From Apoderus coryli (Eukaryota > Arthropoda > Insecta > Coleoptera > Attelabidae): a DNA stretch of 64,000 nucleotides. The position numbers and the translations under genes are program-made. The stretch lies in contig OU452210.1 in the NCBI GenBank assembly GCA_911728435.2, positions 4,402,001-4,466,000 on the forward strand, read 5' to 3'. The notes below the pieces were generated by a model, which ran no database searches, was not told the origin of the DNA, and was given only the letters and a program-made list of their open reading frames with translations. Of this stretch, positions 38,101-50,700 are shown piece after piece. The first letter of the stretch is position 1. Every line of letters starts with the position of its first letter.

Positions 38101-38805
38101 TAAGAAATGCTCATAACTAAATAATCTGTGTCTAAAGTAATCCTGAAATAATAAATTCAAATCGAAATCAGGAAAAAAATAGTCAATGCTGCATTTTTTA
38201 ACGTTATGCATTTCTCCATAGCGATTATCAAAATTTCTGAACAATAGCAGTTTTAGAGATTTTGAATAGGTCACTAAAGCAATACCACCCTGTATATTAA
38301 TAACTCACGGCTCAACTGAATTAAATTTTACTACTTTTATTCACTAATTTTTAGATCGGGACAAGATTCAGCGAAAAATATGGTAAATGTTGGAAATAAT
38401 GTTGATAAAACTAAAGACTGCATACAAGATATCGAAGAAAAGCCACCCCTACCTGGTAGAAGACCATTAACGATGGGAACTGATATATCGAAAAGGTCAC
38501 TTATTCAAGTATCAAAACAAAACAGCTCTAGTAGTGAGAGTTCAGATTCAATATACGATGCAATTGGCGTAATCAGCGATAATCAAAATAGACAGGTGGA
38601 AAATGACAAAAATAGTGATGATGATGAAACTTATTCTTTTGTAGTTAGGAGTGAAATTATCTCGAAAAGTTTGATTCTAGACAAAGAAAAATTAAATAAT
38701 ATGCACTTAAATAGTTTTAGTCCGAAAAAATGTGAAACTAAACCTAATGTAAAGCCACCAATAAGTTTAAAACCAAAAGTTAAACTTCTTAAATTAAAAA
38801 TGTAA
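32118..38805 (+). CDS. SKAP-like PH-domain adaptor protein (Src kinase-associated phosphoprotein-like)
   Basis: Exons: 32118-32166, 34088-34258, 35431-35526, 36833-37101, 37570-37799, 38355-38805; 1266 nt in continuous phase, 421 aa. An N-terminal helical segment (residues 1-70) resembles the SKAP dimerisation region. A PH domain spans about 113-212, opening with IKSGYISMRRRVWK, as in SKAP proteins where a DLP...KxGYL segment precedes it, and ending at the LQWVSHIND helix. Acidic tyrosine motifs follow (TYDDI, DEDIYYEM), then a proline-rich PPLPGRRPL and further tyrosines (IYDAI, TYSFV). These are plausible Src-family phosphosites and an SH3 ligand. The SH3 domain that ends vertebrate SKAP1/2 is absent; the last exon stops after a Lys-rich tail. 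The donor at 37799 (GTGTAA) is weak and was chosen because it alone keeps phase with 38355. By family knowledge this is a cytoplasmic signalling adaptor; its role here is inferred. Confidence 0.75.
32661..32698 (+). repeat. 19-bp tandem duplication
   Basis: AAGCCTCTTTACAGTATAA occurs twice head to tail in the first intron of the SKAP-like gene. Confidence 0.9.
33404..33790 (-). pseudogene. LINE reverse-transcriptase fragment in SKAP-like intron 1
   Basis: The minus strand reads GEACIRWFRDYLMHRKQ, then CPQSSILGPLDHI, then YTYDIQFYLSF, then WSYDNGFKTNPKKS. These match the RT run from the thumb-proximal helix through motif A/B (G-PQGS-LGPL), the YADD box and the NP-KS motif. YADD is changed to YTYD. 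A 95-codon frame survives, but the copy has stops upstream and is truncated on both sides. Confidence 0.8.
34517..34690. repeat. Diverged copy of the 21899-22148 MITE interior
   Basis: Shares GGTAAT-TGC, AGGCCACTG/AGGTCACTG, CAATTACCAAC followed by AGATGCGCC, and GAGTTTGTCT in the same order. Its termini are not recognisable. Confidence 0.55.
36011..36690 (+). pseudogene. 5' end of a LINE with endonuclease domain remnant
   Basis: 36011-36395 matches the 5' leader also present at 43288 and 45842. From about 36396 the plus strand reads RELKRFNIDIAALSETRRSG, then after a frame break KEHGGGYTFFCKGKND and PFGINERLVTFRLSAIDRPT. This is the exonuclease-endonuclease-phosphatase (EEP) fold at the start of LINE ORF2. 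It is cut off at about 36690, 140 bp before the SKAP-like PH exon. Truncated and frameshifted. Confidence 0.8.
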
Positions 38806-41519
38806 TATAATTTTGCTGTACCTATGTTGTTATTTTTGTAATTAGATATTTTGAATATATTTTGTACTAAATTATTAAAATAATAATTTATTTTTATAGA
38901 TAGAGAACGATCTGCCATTTTTAGACCTTATTAGTCACGTTTTACATCTCGTCTATTCTACTCTCCAATAACTAAATAATAATAAATTAAAAGATATCCA
39001 ATAATCCATAGGAAAATATAAACTTAGTTCAAATGCCGATAACAGTAGTGAGTTTCAGTCCTCAGTATAACTGACCGCATCTCAAAAATCTTGAAAAACG
39101 ATAATATTAAATTTAGATTCCCTATTTGTTATCTGATTAATAATAAATTAATTAAAGCTTTAACAAGCTTCATTATTTTGAATTATTACTTTTTTAAAAA
39201 GAGCAACTTATAAGCTACAAAAAAGTTAATTACGTCGATGTGTTTTTTACCATTTTTATGGAAACCGATAAATTGCAAGTTAATGGTAGATTTAAATCAA
39301 AATAACGTTTACCAGAAAACCAAATGAAAAATCATCTTAATGGGTTAATGAAGGGGCAATTTAAATAAAGAAAAACAATCTTCAAAATTGCCGCAAACCA
39401 AGAACAATGTTGTGAACAGAAACAACTTGAAGATGCTCAAACACTATATGTTACCAAACAGCTTGCTGTAAATAAACATATTTTTCATTGCTAAAAAAAT
39501 CATTCCGGATAATTACGAAGAATTATTTGAATGTGAATAAAAATAATAAAATAAAATTATTGCGTGGAAAATTCTGCTGTTTAGAAACAACATAATTTGT
39601 TTATTAAGATATTTGTTGGTTCCATTGTATATCGGTACTTTAAAACGACATGGATTTGACGTTAACATTACTTTGATATGGGGGATAAAGATCATAGTAA
39701 TGGGGCGTAAAGAATCCTAAAACCTTTGTCTGAAATATTTGTAGTCCAAAACTTAGTTTGCTGAACGTGAACTGCCTTTGACCTAAGCGTCTTGAGATCC
39801 AAACAATTAGGGTCGTATCTGATTGTAGAATTTTACGCTCACTTCATTCCAGGTCAAAAATTGGGCTTTCATTTGAAAAACCAGACTTGACCTCAAAAAG
39901 ACATCGAAGTTCACGGTCACATTGCATCTAATAGTTCGAAAAACGTCCTACATTTTTTGTCTGTAACAATGTTTCGCCAGTCTTATTTTGTCGTACCCGT
40001 ACTTTTTGAACACGGTGTATATACATATTTGACTGGGATATTTTGGATTTTCAATTTATTTGAATATTAAAAATTGTACGAAATTGCTGTACACTACATT
40101 TAGAAATTGTTGATAAATATATTTCTGGTATAGCGCTTGTGCCATTTTTTGTTGAAACCAAACTTATAAATATCCTGAACCCTATACCTAGTGTGTCTTA
40201 TTCGTCGACGGAAATTTATCAGACAAGTACCTAGTAAGTACATTATTTTAATATTTTTTATTTTTCTCAATATTAAGTTTAAATTAGTCTTAATTTTAAA
40301 ATTGTTCTTAAGTTAAGAACATACTAAGTAACAACAATTGCATTTGTTATAAGTAGAGTAGATTAGGGTTTTTTTCTTTATAATAAATACTTTACTTCCC
40401 TTTTATTTCCGTTAAATTCTTTCAACAGTTTGGATGTAGATTAAAACCTGACTTTTTATGTTTAAAATATTTTTACATTGGTATCTATATTATAGTGTTT
40501 AAACTTTTTTAACAAAATTCAATATATTGATTTCCATAATGTATTGTTGTTAGTGCATATTAGCCTAAATATTATTAGAAAATAAATTTATGGAATTTCG
40601 AGTGCAAAAAATGGATTTGGATTAATAGCCGTAATTAATTGAAGTTATTGTAGAACGATAAAATCTTGTACATTGATAGAAACCACTTTTTCAGATACAA
40701 TTGTTGTTGAACCCTGTGGTGAATTTTCAACATTATTAATAAGAAATTTAAAATATTACAGGAGAACCAAAAAACTACACTCACAGACAAAAATATTGCT
40801 TATTTTTATTTTAAATAATTATTTTCAAAGTTATTTTGATTTAATTTTATTCTAAAAATCTGTTGCAAAGTTTCACTATATCTAATTTATTTGACTATAA
40901 TTTATGTAAGTGAAGGGCATTGACAAAACACAATAAAGGGTTGATGGAAATTTTTTATCCAAAGAAAAATATGTGAGTGTGTATGTAATAATAAAAAAAT
41001 CCCATTCAACGCAAATTGTGACAAAATACTCTCGACTGCGCTTCCGTGGACGGTGAAGGCAAGTAGACCTGAAGCAGTACATATAACTTGCTAAGTTACC
41101 AGAAACAAAATAAAAACTCTATTTTTTCACTAAAATAAACTTAATTCTCATAACTTGTTCATGAATAATTTCTTGCTAAAAATGGGTCTATCTGCTTCAA
41201 AGTTTTTAAACACAACGAATTGGAAGAGAAGTGTTTTATAATAAGGTTTCCCAATAAACAAGATTTTATGGGTCTATAGTTCACTATAAAAATAAATTTA
41301 AAGTGTAATGATTTTAATTCGATTAAGATAGCAAAATTAATTTTTGAACTGAAAATATATACCTACGGTTCCTTATTCTGGAGGTTTGTTATTTTTATGG
41401 CACCATACTCGTCGTTTCCGATGAATAGTACAGACATTCAGTTATCACAAAAACCTCACCTTCATTGTATAGATATTGATTTTTACGTATATTTTAGGAC
41501 TATTTTAAAATCCATCGAC
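38806..41519. other. Intergenic, no gene seen
   Basis: AT-rich. No frame has recognisable content. The segment 41300-41519 probably holds the leader of the Lys/Cys-rich gene. Confidence 0.4.
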
Positions 41520-42237
41520 ATGCCAGGCTGTACTCCATGTGACCGTAAAATTACACCAGCGAAAAAGAAAACAAGCACGGTCAAACGGAAGAAATCAACA
41601 GCGTCAAATAAACCAGCAGCAAAAAAATCAACAACCAAGAAGTCTTCTTCACGATGTCAAACATCAGATTGTAAACCAAAAACAAAGAAAAAGCCAGCCA
41701 AAAAGGTATGTATTCGAGTATGCGTAATATTAAAAACTACACAAATACTGATCTATATGATTTAATTCAATTGTTGTTATAAATGTCAATCATTCTTACA
41801 TCAATTTTTGTTATAGACTGAAAGGTTTAAGTTTTTATTACATATCAGAGAGAGAATATATCGGCTACTTTATTCTTATATTCTGCGCAAATGAATTACA
41901 CCACGTGTCCCGAAAGTTTCTGACAACTGTCAGACGTAGTGAAACCACACCTAAAGTCTACAGGTTTTCCAGTTGTACCTGACGTCTGTTTTGCAAGATA
42001 CTCCCTCTCTTCGGCATGTTTGACCTCAACATATTCTTAGGTAGACATGTGAAATTCTTATGGATTGTTTGTTTTATTTTTTAGGCTCCTGCTAAAAGAG
42101 GTGGATGCTGTTACTCAAGTGATTCCTCCGACTGTTCTACTGATTGTTCATGTTCTGAATGTATGTCAACAAGCAGTGATTCATGCGATGAGCGTTGCAG
42201 GCGATATGGAAGAAGACTTGGCAAAGGATGTTACTAG
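41520..42237 (+). CDS. Small Lys- and Cys-rich protein, unknown function
   Basis: Two exons, 41520-41705 and 42085-42237, joined in phase 0 by GTATGT...TTTTAG, give 112 aa. The first 62 residues hold about 19 lysines in KKST/KKKP-type runs, like histone-tail or protamine-like sequence. The second exon is Ser/Asp/Cys-rich (CSTDCSCSEC) with nine cysteines, 13 in total, and ends in an Arg-rich RRYGRRLGKGCY. There is no signal peptide or membrane segment. An acceptor-like TTTTAG at about 41496 lies just upstream, which supports the start at 41520 rather than the in-frame ATG at 41397, whose upstream residues look noncoding. AATAAA lies at 42375-42380. I do not recognise a named family. The composition suggests a sperm chromatin or cross-linked structural protein, but this is speculation. 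Confidence 0.6.
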
Positions 42238-42374
42238 GCTAAAATTTAAAATTTTTGTTATTTCGCGCAGGTCGCATTTTTTATGTTGATATGTTTTATG
42301 ATTTTGATTTGATTATGTATCAGTGATTTTTTATAGGTAATTAGTGATATGCTGTAATTTTGTAATATTTTTTA

Positions 42375-42380
42375 AATAAA
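42375..42380 (+). terminator. Polyadenylation signal of the Lys/Cys-rich gene
   Basis: A canonical AATAAA lies 138 nt after the stop codon of the small two-exon gene and is followed by a GT/T-rich stretch, consistent with a cleavage site. Confidence 0.55.
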
Positions 42381-42589
42381 GTTTTGGATAAATATTGAAC
42401 TGTAAAGATCTACTTTCTTGCTTTATTGCACATTCTAAATAATTAAAAATTGGGTTTTAAACTGTTTTCAGTCCAATAAGTCTTTATTTTAATAAACTTT
42501 CGAATTATCAATTATTTAATGAAAATGATGTCATAAGTGCGCAAAGATTAAAAAAAAATTATATTAATTAATTAATTGATTGACAACAT

Positions 42590-43287
42590 TTTAATTTGCG
42601 GGATGTCATTGGAGTGTCGTGCTTTGCTGCGTCTTTACGTCAAATTTGTGCAAACAACTTTGACGACCAGATTTTCCAAAGTCGCGGCACATACTCACTG
42701 CGAAGAGACTAACTAGGGGGGGTCTTGTATGCTCTTTCATTCACGCTCAGGTGACGTAGTGCAAAGCCAAATTTATATTCAGTGACTTTAGAGATAAATA
42801 AATATAGATGGACTGTTTCTAGCTGACCATCGAACACTTTTATATAGATTTGACGTCGCAGAACCCTCACAGGACAATTATTTCTTTTAAAATTATTGAT
42901 TAACGTTATAATAGACTTCTCGACGCTTGAAGCAACTGGATTTTAATATACCCAGTTTTTTTCTAGAATGCCGAGTTTTTTTTGAGTACCGCCCTTTAAT
43001 TAAAATTATGCATCAAAGGCTCTTCTTTATCTAGCATCAGATAAATTCATAAGTAATTATATAACAATGAGCAATTTTAACTAAAGTTACAAGAATATTT
43101 ATTGAAATATTTGGAAGCAGTTGTTCCGGCATTCATTTTTAAAATAGTTGGGCATTCTGGATTATAATTTTGGCAGACAATAATAACGCGTTCGAAATAA
43201 ATTCATCTTACCGCCCACGGGAAGTATGATAATGCCTTTACACACGGCATGCATTAATGTCATTATGATTATATTTGTTGATTCTGC
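42590..43287. other. Intergenic, no gene seen
   Basis: Includes a less AT-rich patch at about 42600-42760 that may be old transposon sequence. No domain or structure could be assigned. Confidence 0.3.
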
Positions 43288-43460
43288 AGTCAGGCCAGAG
43301 AATGACTTCTCTGCTACGGCACTCTTGGTGAGCCGTACTGCCTGTAGCCACAACAGTGCGACATGGACGACTTTGATCTCGTTATACGTCGCACCGAGGG
43401 CCTCTATCCCATGCCCTTAAGCGTCGTCTAGGATGCGAACCCACCATCTGACTCACCACC
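43288..43460 (+). mobile_element. LINE 5'-leader fragment (same family as 36011 and 45842)
   Basis: Begins AGTCAGGCCAGAGAATGACT exactly as the other two copies and ends at the CGAACCCACCATCTGACTCA segment. No coding portion is present. Confidence 0.8.
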
Positions 43461-43779
43461 TTTTCTGTATAAAAATTATAGAAAATTGCATTTGTCGTTA
43501 TTTCTTTTAATTTCTGACCACTTATCAAATCCATAACTAATTCTTCTGCAAATATCAGTATGAAACTCTTGTTCATGTTCTTTTTTTAGACACTCATGTA
43601 GACTGCAGATGTAAGTCTTTATATTAAATTCTAAATTACGTTATGTTAGGACTATATTGTCCTTATCAAATTATTAAAATTAGTAGTATAAAATCTAGAA
43701 AGGCTGGTATGTATGATGATTGATGATGTATTGTGTAATATCGCTCTGCCTTCAAAACTAAAAGTGTTATCCAAAATCT

Positions 43780-44060
43780 GATTTAAGCGTCATAACTTAT
43801 TTTGTTTGAGTACCTTATGTACAGAACCAGCAGAAATGCCAGTCAACTTGGCTGCTTTTGGAATTGAAGCGTTAGGATTTATGCCACAATTACCAACAAC
43901 TTCGATATGTGTTGCCGCGTCCAGATTCCTTGGTTGACGAGTTTTTATATTACACACTGAACTAGTCTCAAATTTTTTTACTAAATCAAGTACATACTGG
44001 TGGTTCGTATTTTTACCAGGCCGGGTGTCTAGCGTTGGAAATTCAACCATCAATGGTTTG
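43780..44060 (-). pseudogene. Transposase N-terminal fragment (helix-turn-helix)
   Basis: An 87-aa minus-strand frame reads LVKKFETSSVCNIKTRQPRN, then AAKLTGISAGSVHKVLKQNK. This is the paired-type HTH arrangement (W/LVKKFxETGSV, then LxISxxSVxRILK) of insect DDE transposons of the Tc1/mariner class. There is no catalytic part adjacent. Confidence 0.65.
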
Positions 44061-44709
44061 GAAGTTCTCGCTCAAAAACAAAATCGACGTGTTTTTGCCG
44101 GAAATTGTGTCTCTTTCAGATGCCAAGTTATTCCAGGTGGAAGTTTTAAAATGAAAGTACTGTATTTGCACATACTATGACGTAGATATTTCAATAAAGC
44201 GATTGGTACTAAATTGTTTTAACAATTATTATAATTTTACACGTTATATACTGCAAATAGAGAGTCTCTTGATAAAAGCTTTATAGCTGCTTTACTATTC
44301 TACAAAATTAAAATACATATTTTTGTCGAAGAATATTTTAAGCCCAAGTAAGTATACGTATTATTATTTTATTTTAGAAATAACACCAATAATATTAGTG
44401 ACTTTTTAAATAGTTTTTTACGTATTATAGTTACATGTTTATGCAATACAGCTCTACAGTTTTTGTATACTTACTTTTTATTATTCAACGTATTTTTCGT
44501 ATTAGTGCAAAAAACGCAAAAAAATTACTAATCACATGAAAATTGTCAATACACATATTTATACTTTATTCAATATTATGTATCTGTAACATTCTCAATT
44601 ATTATGTGTACTAATATGTGGTGTTCAGATATATATCTAATTATGTTTATCAAATTACATATTGCTTTTGAAGGCATCTCTTAGTATGTTCTTATCGCTT
44701 TGTAGTGCA

Positions 44710-47700
44710 TTATAGTTTCGATTTCTCAAATTTTTGTTCCTTAATATATTCGACAACATTTTTAGGTATTTCACTTTGTTGTGTGTAGCCATAAAATGTA
44801 TTTTTTGTTTGGCTTTCATGAAATCTGGGATTACTCTCTATTGAACTTGATACTGACATGTTCCGTTTCTTCTTAAATATGTTAAAACATCCACCAAACA
44901 CTTCCGTTATTAACGAAATAGTACCAGCAGAAAATCCTATCCCAAGAAGAAGAAACATTCCTTGAACATCATTCAGGCTTAGTGATCGATCTTCGTTTGT
45001 TAAGGATTTTATGCTTTTTTGGACAGAGTTTGCCTGCAAAATGATTTTGAAAATAAGATAGTAGCATATCGCATCGGATATTTTTATAAACCATATTTTT
45101 TTATTAGACAATGTACAAGATGTTTCTAAACTGATGCAAAATACGTTAGTGTAATTTAATCAATTTTTGCTCTAAACCCCTTACCCTCCAGTTAAGGGCC
45201 CTTTGAAGTAAACGTAAAGCATTAATTATTAGTTACTTCGAGATATCTCTCAATACGGAATAATTGAGAATTGGGTAGTAATGCTAATAAAAATCAGTTT
45301 TGACTAGGTATTGTTTAAGTCTCTCTACAAGAAGGTAAAAATATCCTTTATAATATTTTGTCTGAGGAAGTATCAATGAGTGTACATTTTCCTCTTTAGA
45401 AATCAATTGAAAACGGTTTGGCAACCTGTTAGTTTGACCGTAAAAAATGAAATAATCCTCAAACTTTTTTCACAACATTATACAAAGATCTTATTTTTGC
45501 TTAAGCAAATAATGTCAAATATTTTGATTGTCTTGGTTGTTGATCTTTGAAGAGCTAAAAGTAACTAAATAAAATGGCATGCTTTACAAATGACGAAATG
45601 GCAGATGTGGACTTTACCAAGTTGATGGAAATGGATCCAAAGCTCAGAGGCTTTGCACTATATCTAAAACGAATATTACTATAAATAACTATATAAACGG
45701 GCGTATTCCTCAATGTCTTCGAGAAGAACGAAATTTTTGAAGAATTATTATAATACCATACCATCTACAACGAGTTTTTTTGACTTTCTTTAATGTGTTG
45801 GGTTGGATTGACCTTGTTTAATTTATTGGTATGGATACCCAAGTCAGGCCAGAGAATGACTTCTCTGCTACGGCACTCTTGGTGAGCCGTACTGCCTGTA
45901 GCCGCAACAGTGCGACAACTAATCGTCCATTTAGTTGTCGCACCAGAGGTCCTTCATCCCATGCCTTTGAGTATTGGGTCGGACTTCAGTTTTTGTCAGG
46001 GGTCGTGTGATTGCTGATGTGCAGCGGCATTACCACGTTAAAAAATCTCACGCACAGGCGTATTCCAACGAAGGAGAAGTCCAAACGTCACCATCAAAAG
46101 CCCTGCGGCGATCGGGGAGTCGCGACGGGAGCAGGCTTGTGTGATCTGGAAGCTCCTAGTGACAAACCTGGCCATAGGCGACAAGTGTGTGATGGCCGTG
46201 GGACTGTGGAGCTGCTCGTGTCCTGCACTTGTGACTGAGCAGTAATTTTTAGGGTTCGCTCTGCTCACCCTGCATAGGGAGGCGCCTTTAAAAGGTGCCC
46301 TAAATATAACCAGTCCACCCATCCGCCTGTCTGGATAACCGCGTCCAGAGGGTGCACCATTTGCGGTCGAAATAATAATACAGTTAAACATTTGAACTAC
46401 GCGACATGAGCCGTCAGCACACTCATGGATACTAACACCAATAATAGAGCAGAACGACGTACGGCAATTATAGTGGACGGCTAAATCGAACGAAATCCAA
46501 CAAAACAAATATGTGCTAAGGAAAATATTATTTTATTGGCCAAATTTTCTTCCAATAAGCTTAAACGGAAAAGAAGACTATCATTGCCTTGAAGAAGAGT
46601 TGGGTGAATTTTTGGTGCTGTTCAAATTTGGCAAGAACTCTGATACATACATGATGATGCTTCAGCAAATTTTCGTGACATTGTTCGTCGAAACTTAGGC
46701 GTACGAAAGGCCGAGAAGGCCCCCAGAAATGTTCTACCCTATATTGAAGCCGTCAGATTTTTCCCTTTGACGTTTTCTTTCAAGCACTGCGGAATTCATC
46801 TCACGTTCGCCATATAATGCAAAAGTATTAGAAATAGGCCAACATCTGTCAATCAATTTTATTATTCTAAATTCTTTCATAGGTAGTAGAAATACTTAAT
46901 GAAAAAACTTTGTTCTGAAATAGCAACTTAATCTTTGGTGACAAATCGTCTTTTGAAATAGTTTGCATCAATTTAGAAACAACCAGTATGCAACCAAAAC
47001 TTTGTTATTGAATTATTGTATTTTAATATTTTGATTAATTTTGCTAATTTTTTTTAGCTTTGGTGTAGAGAACATTATCATATTATTAATACTTACAGAT
47101 AATAACTTTCCGGTTCCAGCCCTCATTACCTGCCATTCAACATCCCTTTTCATTTTGTCTATTAAGCCAGATTCGAAAATATGCATAACACCTTCATGTA
47201 AAATATCTCGATATAAACATTTTTTTGGCAATACAATACCCACATTGAATTGAATAAAACATTGGGATGTGATATGTAATATTGAACGTTTACTTCTGCA
47301 AAATCAGATAAACAATCCATGATTGTTAAGCATCTTTTATTTTGGTTTGGAGCTTAGCTTTGCCCACAATTACAACTACGAAATACTATAAAGCACAAAG
47401 TCTGATATTATGGCTGCCGCACCGTCAGCCCCTTATAACTCCCCAGCGACCCCAACTTTTTTTCCAAATGAAAAGGATCAGATTTTTTCAACTATGGAAC
47501 ATTACGCTCAAAGGTATAGCCTATCACTGAACGTTGGATCATCTCTGGAGGAATAATATTGGCTTCTGCTCTGATAGTGCTTTTAATGCCTCGATATCTA
47601 GTTGTCGATTTTGATATACACTATTTCTTAAATATCCCCATTGGAGTTAAATCCGGAGATCCACATATTAGGGCAAACATTATTTAAATAGTTTCTAACT

Positions 47701-50700
47701 CAAACTGGATAATGAGGAGCCCCACCATGTAAAAACCAAATATTTTCATTGGGAATATCGAGATCCATCTTGAAGTAAAGTGGTAAATTTCCGCTTTGAA
47801 TGTAAATCTCTATGAATGTGTTTTAAGTACGTACCCTATTGTGAAATTTGTTCTTACAATAAAATCCAATTCTTCACGTGATGCGAGATATGCATATGGC
47901 CAGAAAAAAGCTTTCGTCACATTTTTTAGTCCCTCAATTATTGTCGGTACATAATCAGGTTTTTCTAACAGTTTTCTACTCACTTTATCGGTAACATTCG
48001 TACATATACCGGGCCAGTCACCTTTATCTAAATTAAAGAACGATAAATAAGTATACATAATGTAAATAAGTTATATAATAACGAAATGAGTCTAAAACAA
48101 TTGCCTGCTAACCAAAACCGAGTGAATTCGACCAATAATATTTGCATTTAATCAACGGCCATCCAATTACAGCAGACATGTTTCGACTATAAAAATAATC
48201 CTTATCATATGAAAAATTTCATTGATTAAAAAATTAATGCTTTTTGGTGAAGTTAATTATGTTTCTGTTGAATTGTGTCGATGCAAGATGGATTATTTTT
48301 TCAAATTCAAATAAGTTAAGACGTGTATAATTAATTGATATAAGAAAAAATTAGAGTTAGTACTACTACAACTGGTGTTTTTTTTTTAATTTGCAACTAT
48401 TAGCTTTTTATATGAGATAATATCTAATACAATTATTCGGAGGGACAGCTTAATAAATTGTATAATCAAATGTAAAGTTACCAACGTTAATAAATTAAAA
48501 TATTTTAGCAGACATACTTTACGTACCTAAAGTTCCAATTTGATATTTTTTGTTCAACAACTGTTCTATTGAATCTATAACTTCAGGAAAAACTGGTATC
48601 GTTACAAAAGCTATAATTGATCCTGTGTAGCATGCTGTTATAATTATTGTAAATATCCAGTAAAATGCTAAAATAGATTTTTTAATAACTAATACTAAAA
48701 AAGTTTTGTATCCATTAATAATTTGAAGTAGAAATAATTTTGTACAAAAACGTCATTATTTCTACAGTAACATTTACGATAGTCTATAAAAACATTTAGA
48801 TAACTTCTTCAAATAGCCGATGCATACTCCAATTCCCATACCTTATGTTGTGTTCAGGCATTTTCGTTTATTATTAAGACAATCATACAGGACCTACTCT
48901 TCGTATTTTCTAAAAATAATTCATTTTGGACTTATAAAGCTTTGTGCTTCACCAAGAATGTGTCAATGACTGAACTGGAGATACCGCTGACCGTTATTTA
49001 TAAAGTAAACTAATATTTGTCAGATTTGTTTAGTTTCTTATAATTCCAGTTTTTTAGAACTAAAATTCCAGGGGGTGGGTTCTAACATAAAATTTTATTT
49101 GTAAAATCTTTGTAGGATACATAAATAAGACTGATTGCTCCTGGCTCTTGGTCTATTAATGCGGATTTCTAAGAGCGGCGTTCTATTGATGTACATAGGC
49201 GGTAATAATAAATCAATATGTTCAGTAAGAGAGTCGCAAATAATATTTTAAATTATTTTAAAAAATCAAGAACAGAGGAGGGAGGAGAAAATGAAAATTC
49301 AGTTGTTCAACGAACCGATGTTGCAATTGCTTCTAGTTCAACATAAAATCCAAATACAGATTTCATGTGACACAGTACAATTTCGAGATCGGCGCATTTT
49401 TAACGAAAATTGTAGGTACGTTGACCATTTCTGTATAGCAACGGCAGAAAGAGAAGCTTTTCAAGCTTAAGATTAATTAAAAGTTATTTAAGATCCACCA
49501 TCGCAGAACATCGTCTAAATTTTCTTATCCTTAATATGTCCATGATTGTGTTTTTTTTTTTCATTATATCATTTTTATTGGTACAACTTTAAGTATATTT
49601 TATAGGTAATCAAAAGTCTGGATGATTATTGTAATGAAGCATAAGGATATCATTTTATATGTTTTATACTTATTTGTGATAATTGTTATCATTTTTGCGT
49701 CCTGAGGATGATCTCATAAAGGAGGAAATGTTGACAAAAGAGTAAACTTTTTTTTCGACCTATAAACAACAAGCCATAATATCTAAATTAGATAGAAGGT
49801 TGATGGTAATTAACTTACTATTTTTTGGATTAGGTATTAACCACAAGCAAAAAGCTACTGAATGGCTTGCATATATAATTGATAATTCAAAATTCAACGT
49901 ACCGACTAAAATTTTTGTAGTCACTTTTTCAGCCTTACTCCACGCTGCTTTACTGCTAAATGTAAAACAATTTGTAAAAGTTCCATAAACATACCAAAAC
50001 ATGTTCTCTAATTCTTGCGGAGTTTCCAACAAATATTTCAAAGTTAGTTTATCAGAAAAAGAAAATAGGAATATGGCTAAAATATATACAGTTGTTAAAG
50101 ATAACCATACAGTCCAATGAAACGGCCCCATAATTGCACGATACCTGAAAATATATGCAAACTACGAGTAGTTTATTCAAAAATTAGAAACAAAAATAAA
50201 TGGGAATCAAACCCAGGACCTTGCGCATCCAAAGCCCGCAAATTTAAATTCAAAATACTTTATTCAATATTTAAATTACATTATGGGCGGCAGACTCAAA
50301 GCCAGTCCACTCATCAGACATAGCAAAGAACCCTAAGGGCGGCATGTGGTTTAGCATATTCTAGCCGTAGACAGTCTTATAACAGGTTGTGATAATAATC
50401 CGGTTCCTAACCAAGTCTTCATCGGATATTGAGTCCATTTCTCAGATGGTAACATGAAATTCTGTGCAACGAATAGTTATTAAGTTGTAGATATGTTAGT
50501 TTCGAATTTGATATAGATACGGGAACAAGCTAAATAGTGTTCTGGTGGTACTGCCTTATTTCCGTATTCTTATGGATTCTGTTCAAAAATAGGTACCTAA
50601 TGATTGGTATATTAATTTATGTTTAAAATTTCTAGTATGTGGTAAATTTCTTGAGCCTAGAAATTATTCTTTAATGAAAGGATACCACTGTGATACAGTG

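Noticed and set aside
41397..41519. Longer N-terminus for the Lys/Cys-rich protein
   Set aside because: The extra 41 codons have intergenic-like composition and contain a TTTTAG acceptor-like site just before the chosen ATG.
46038..46508. 156-aa open frame on the minus strand
   Set aside because: It lies antisense to the conserved LINE 5' leader. The plus-strand similarity to the copies at 36011 and 43288 explains the sequence.
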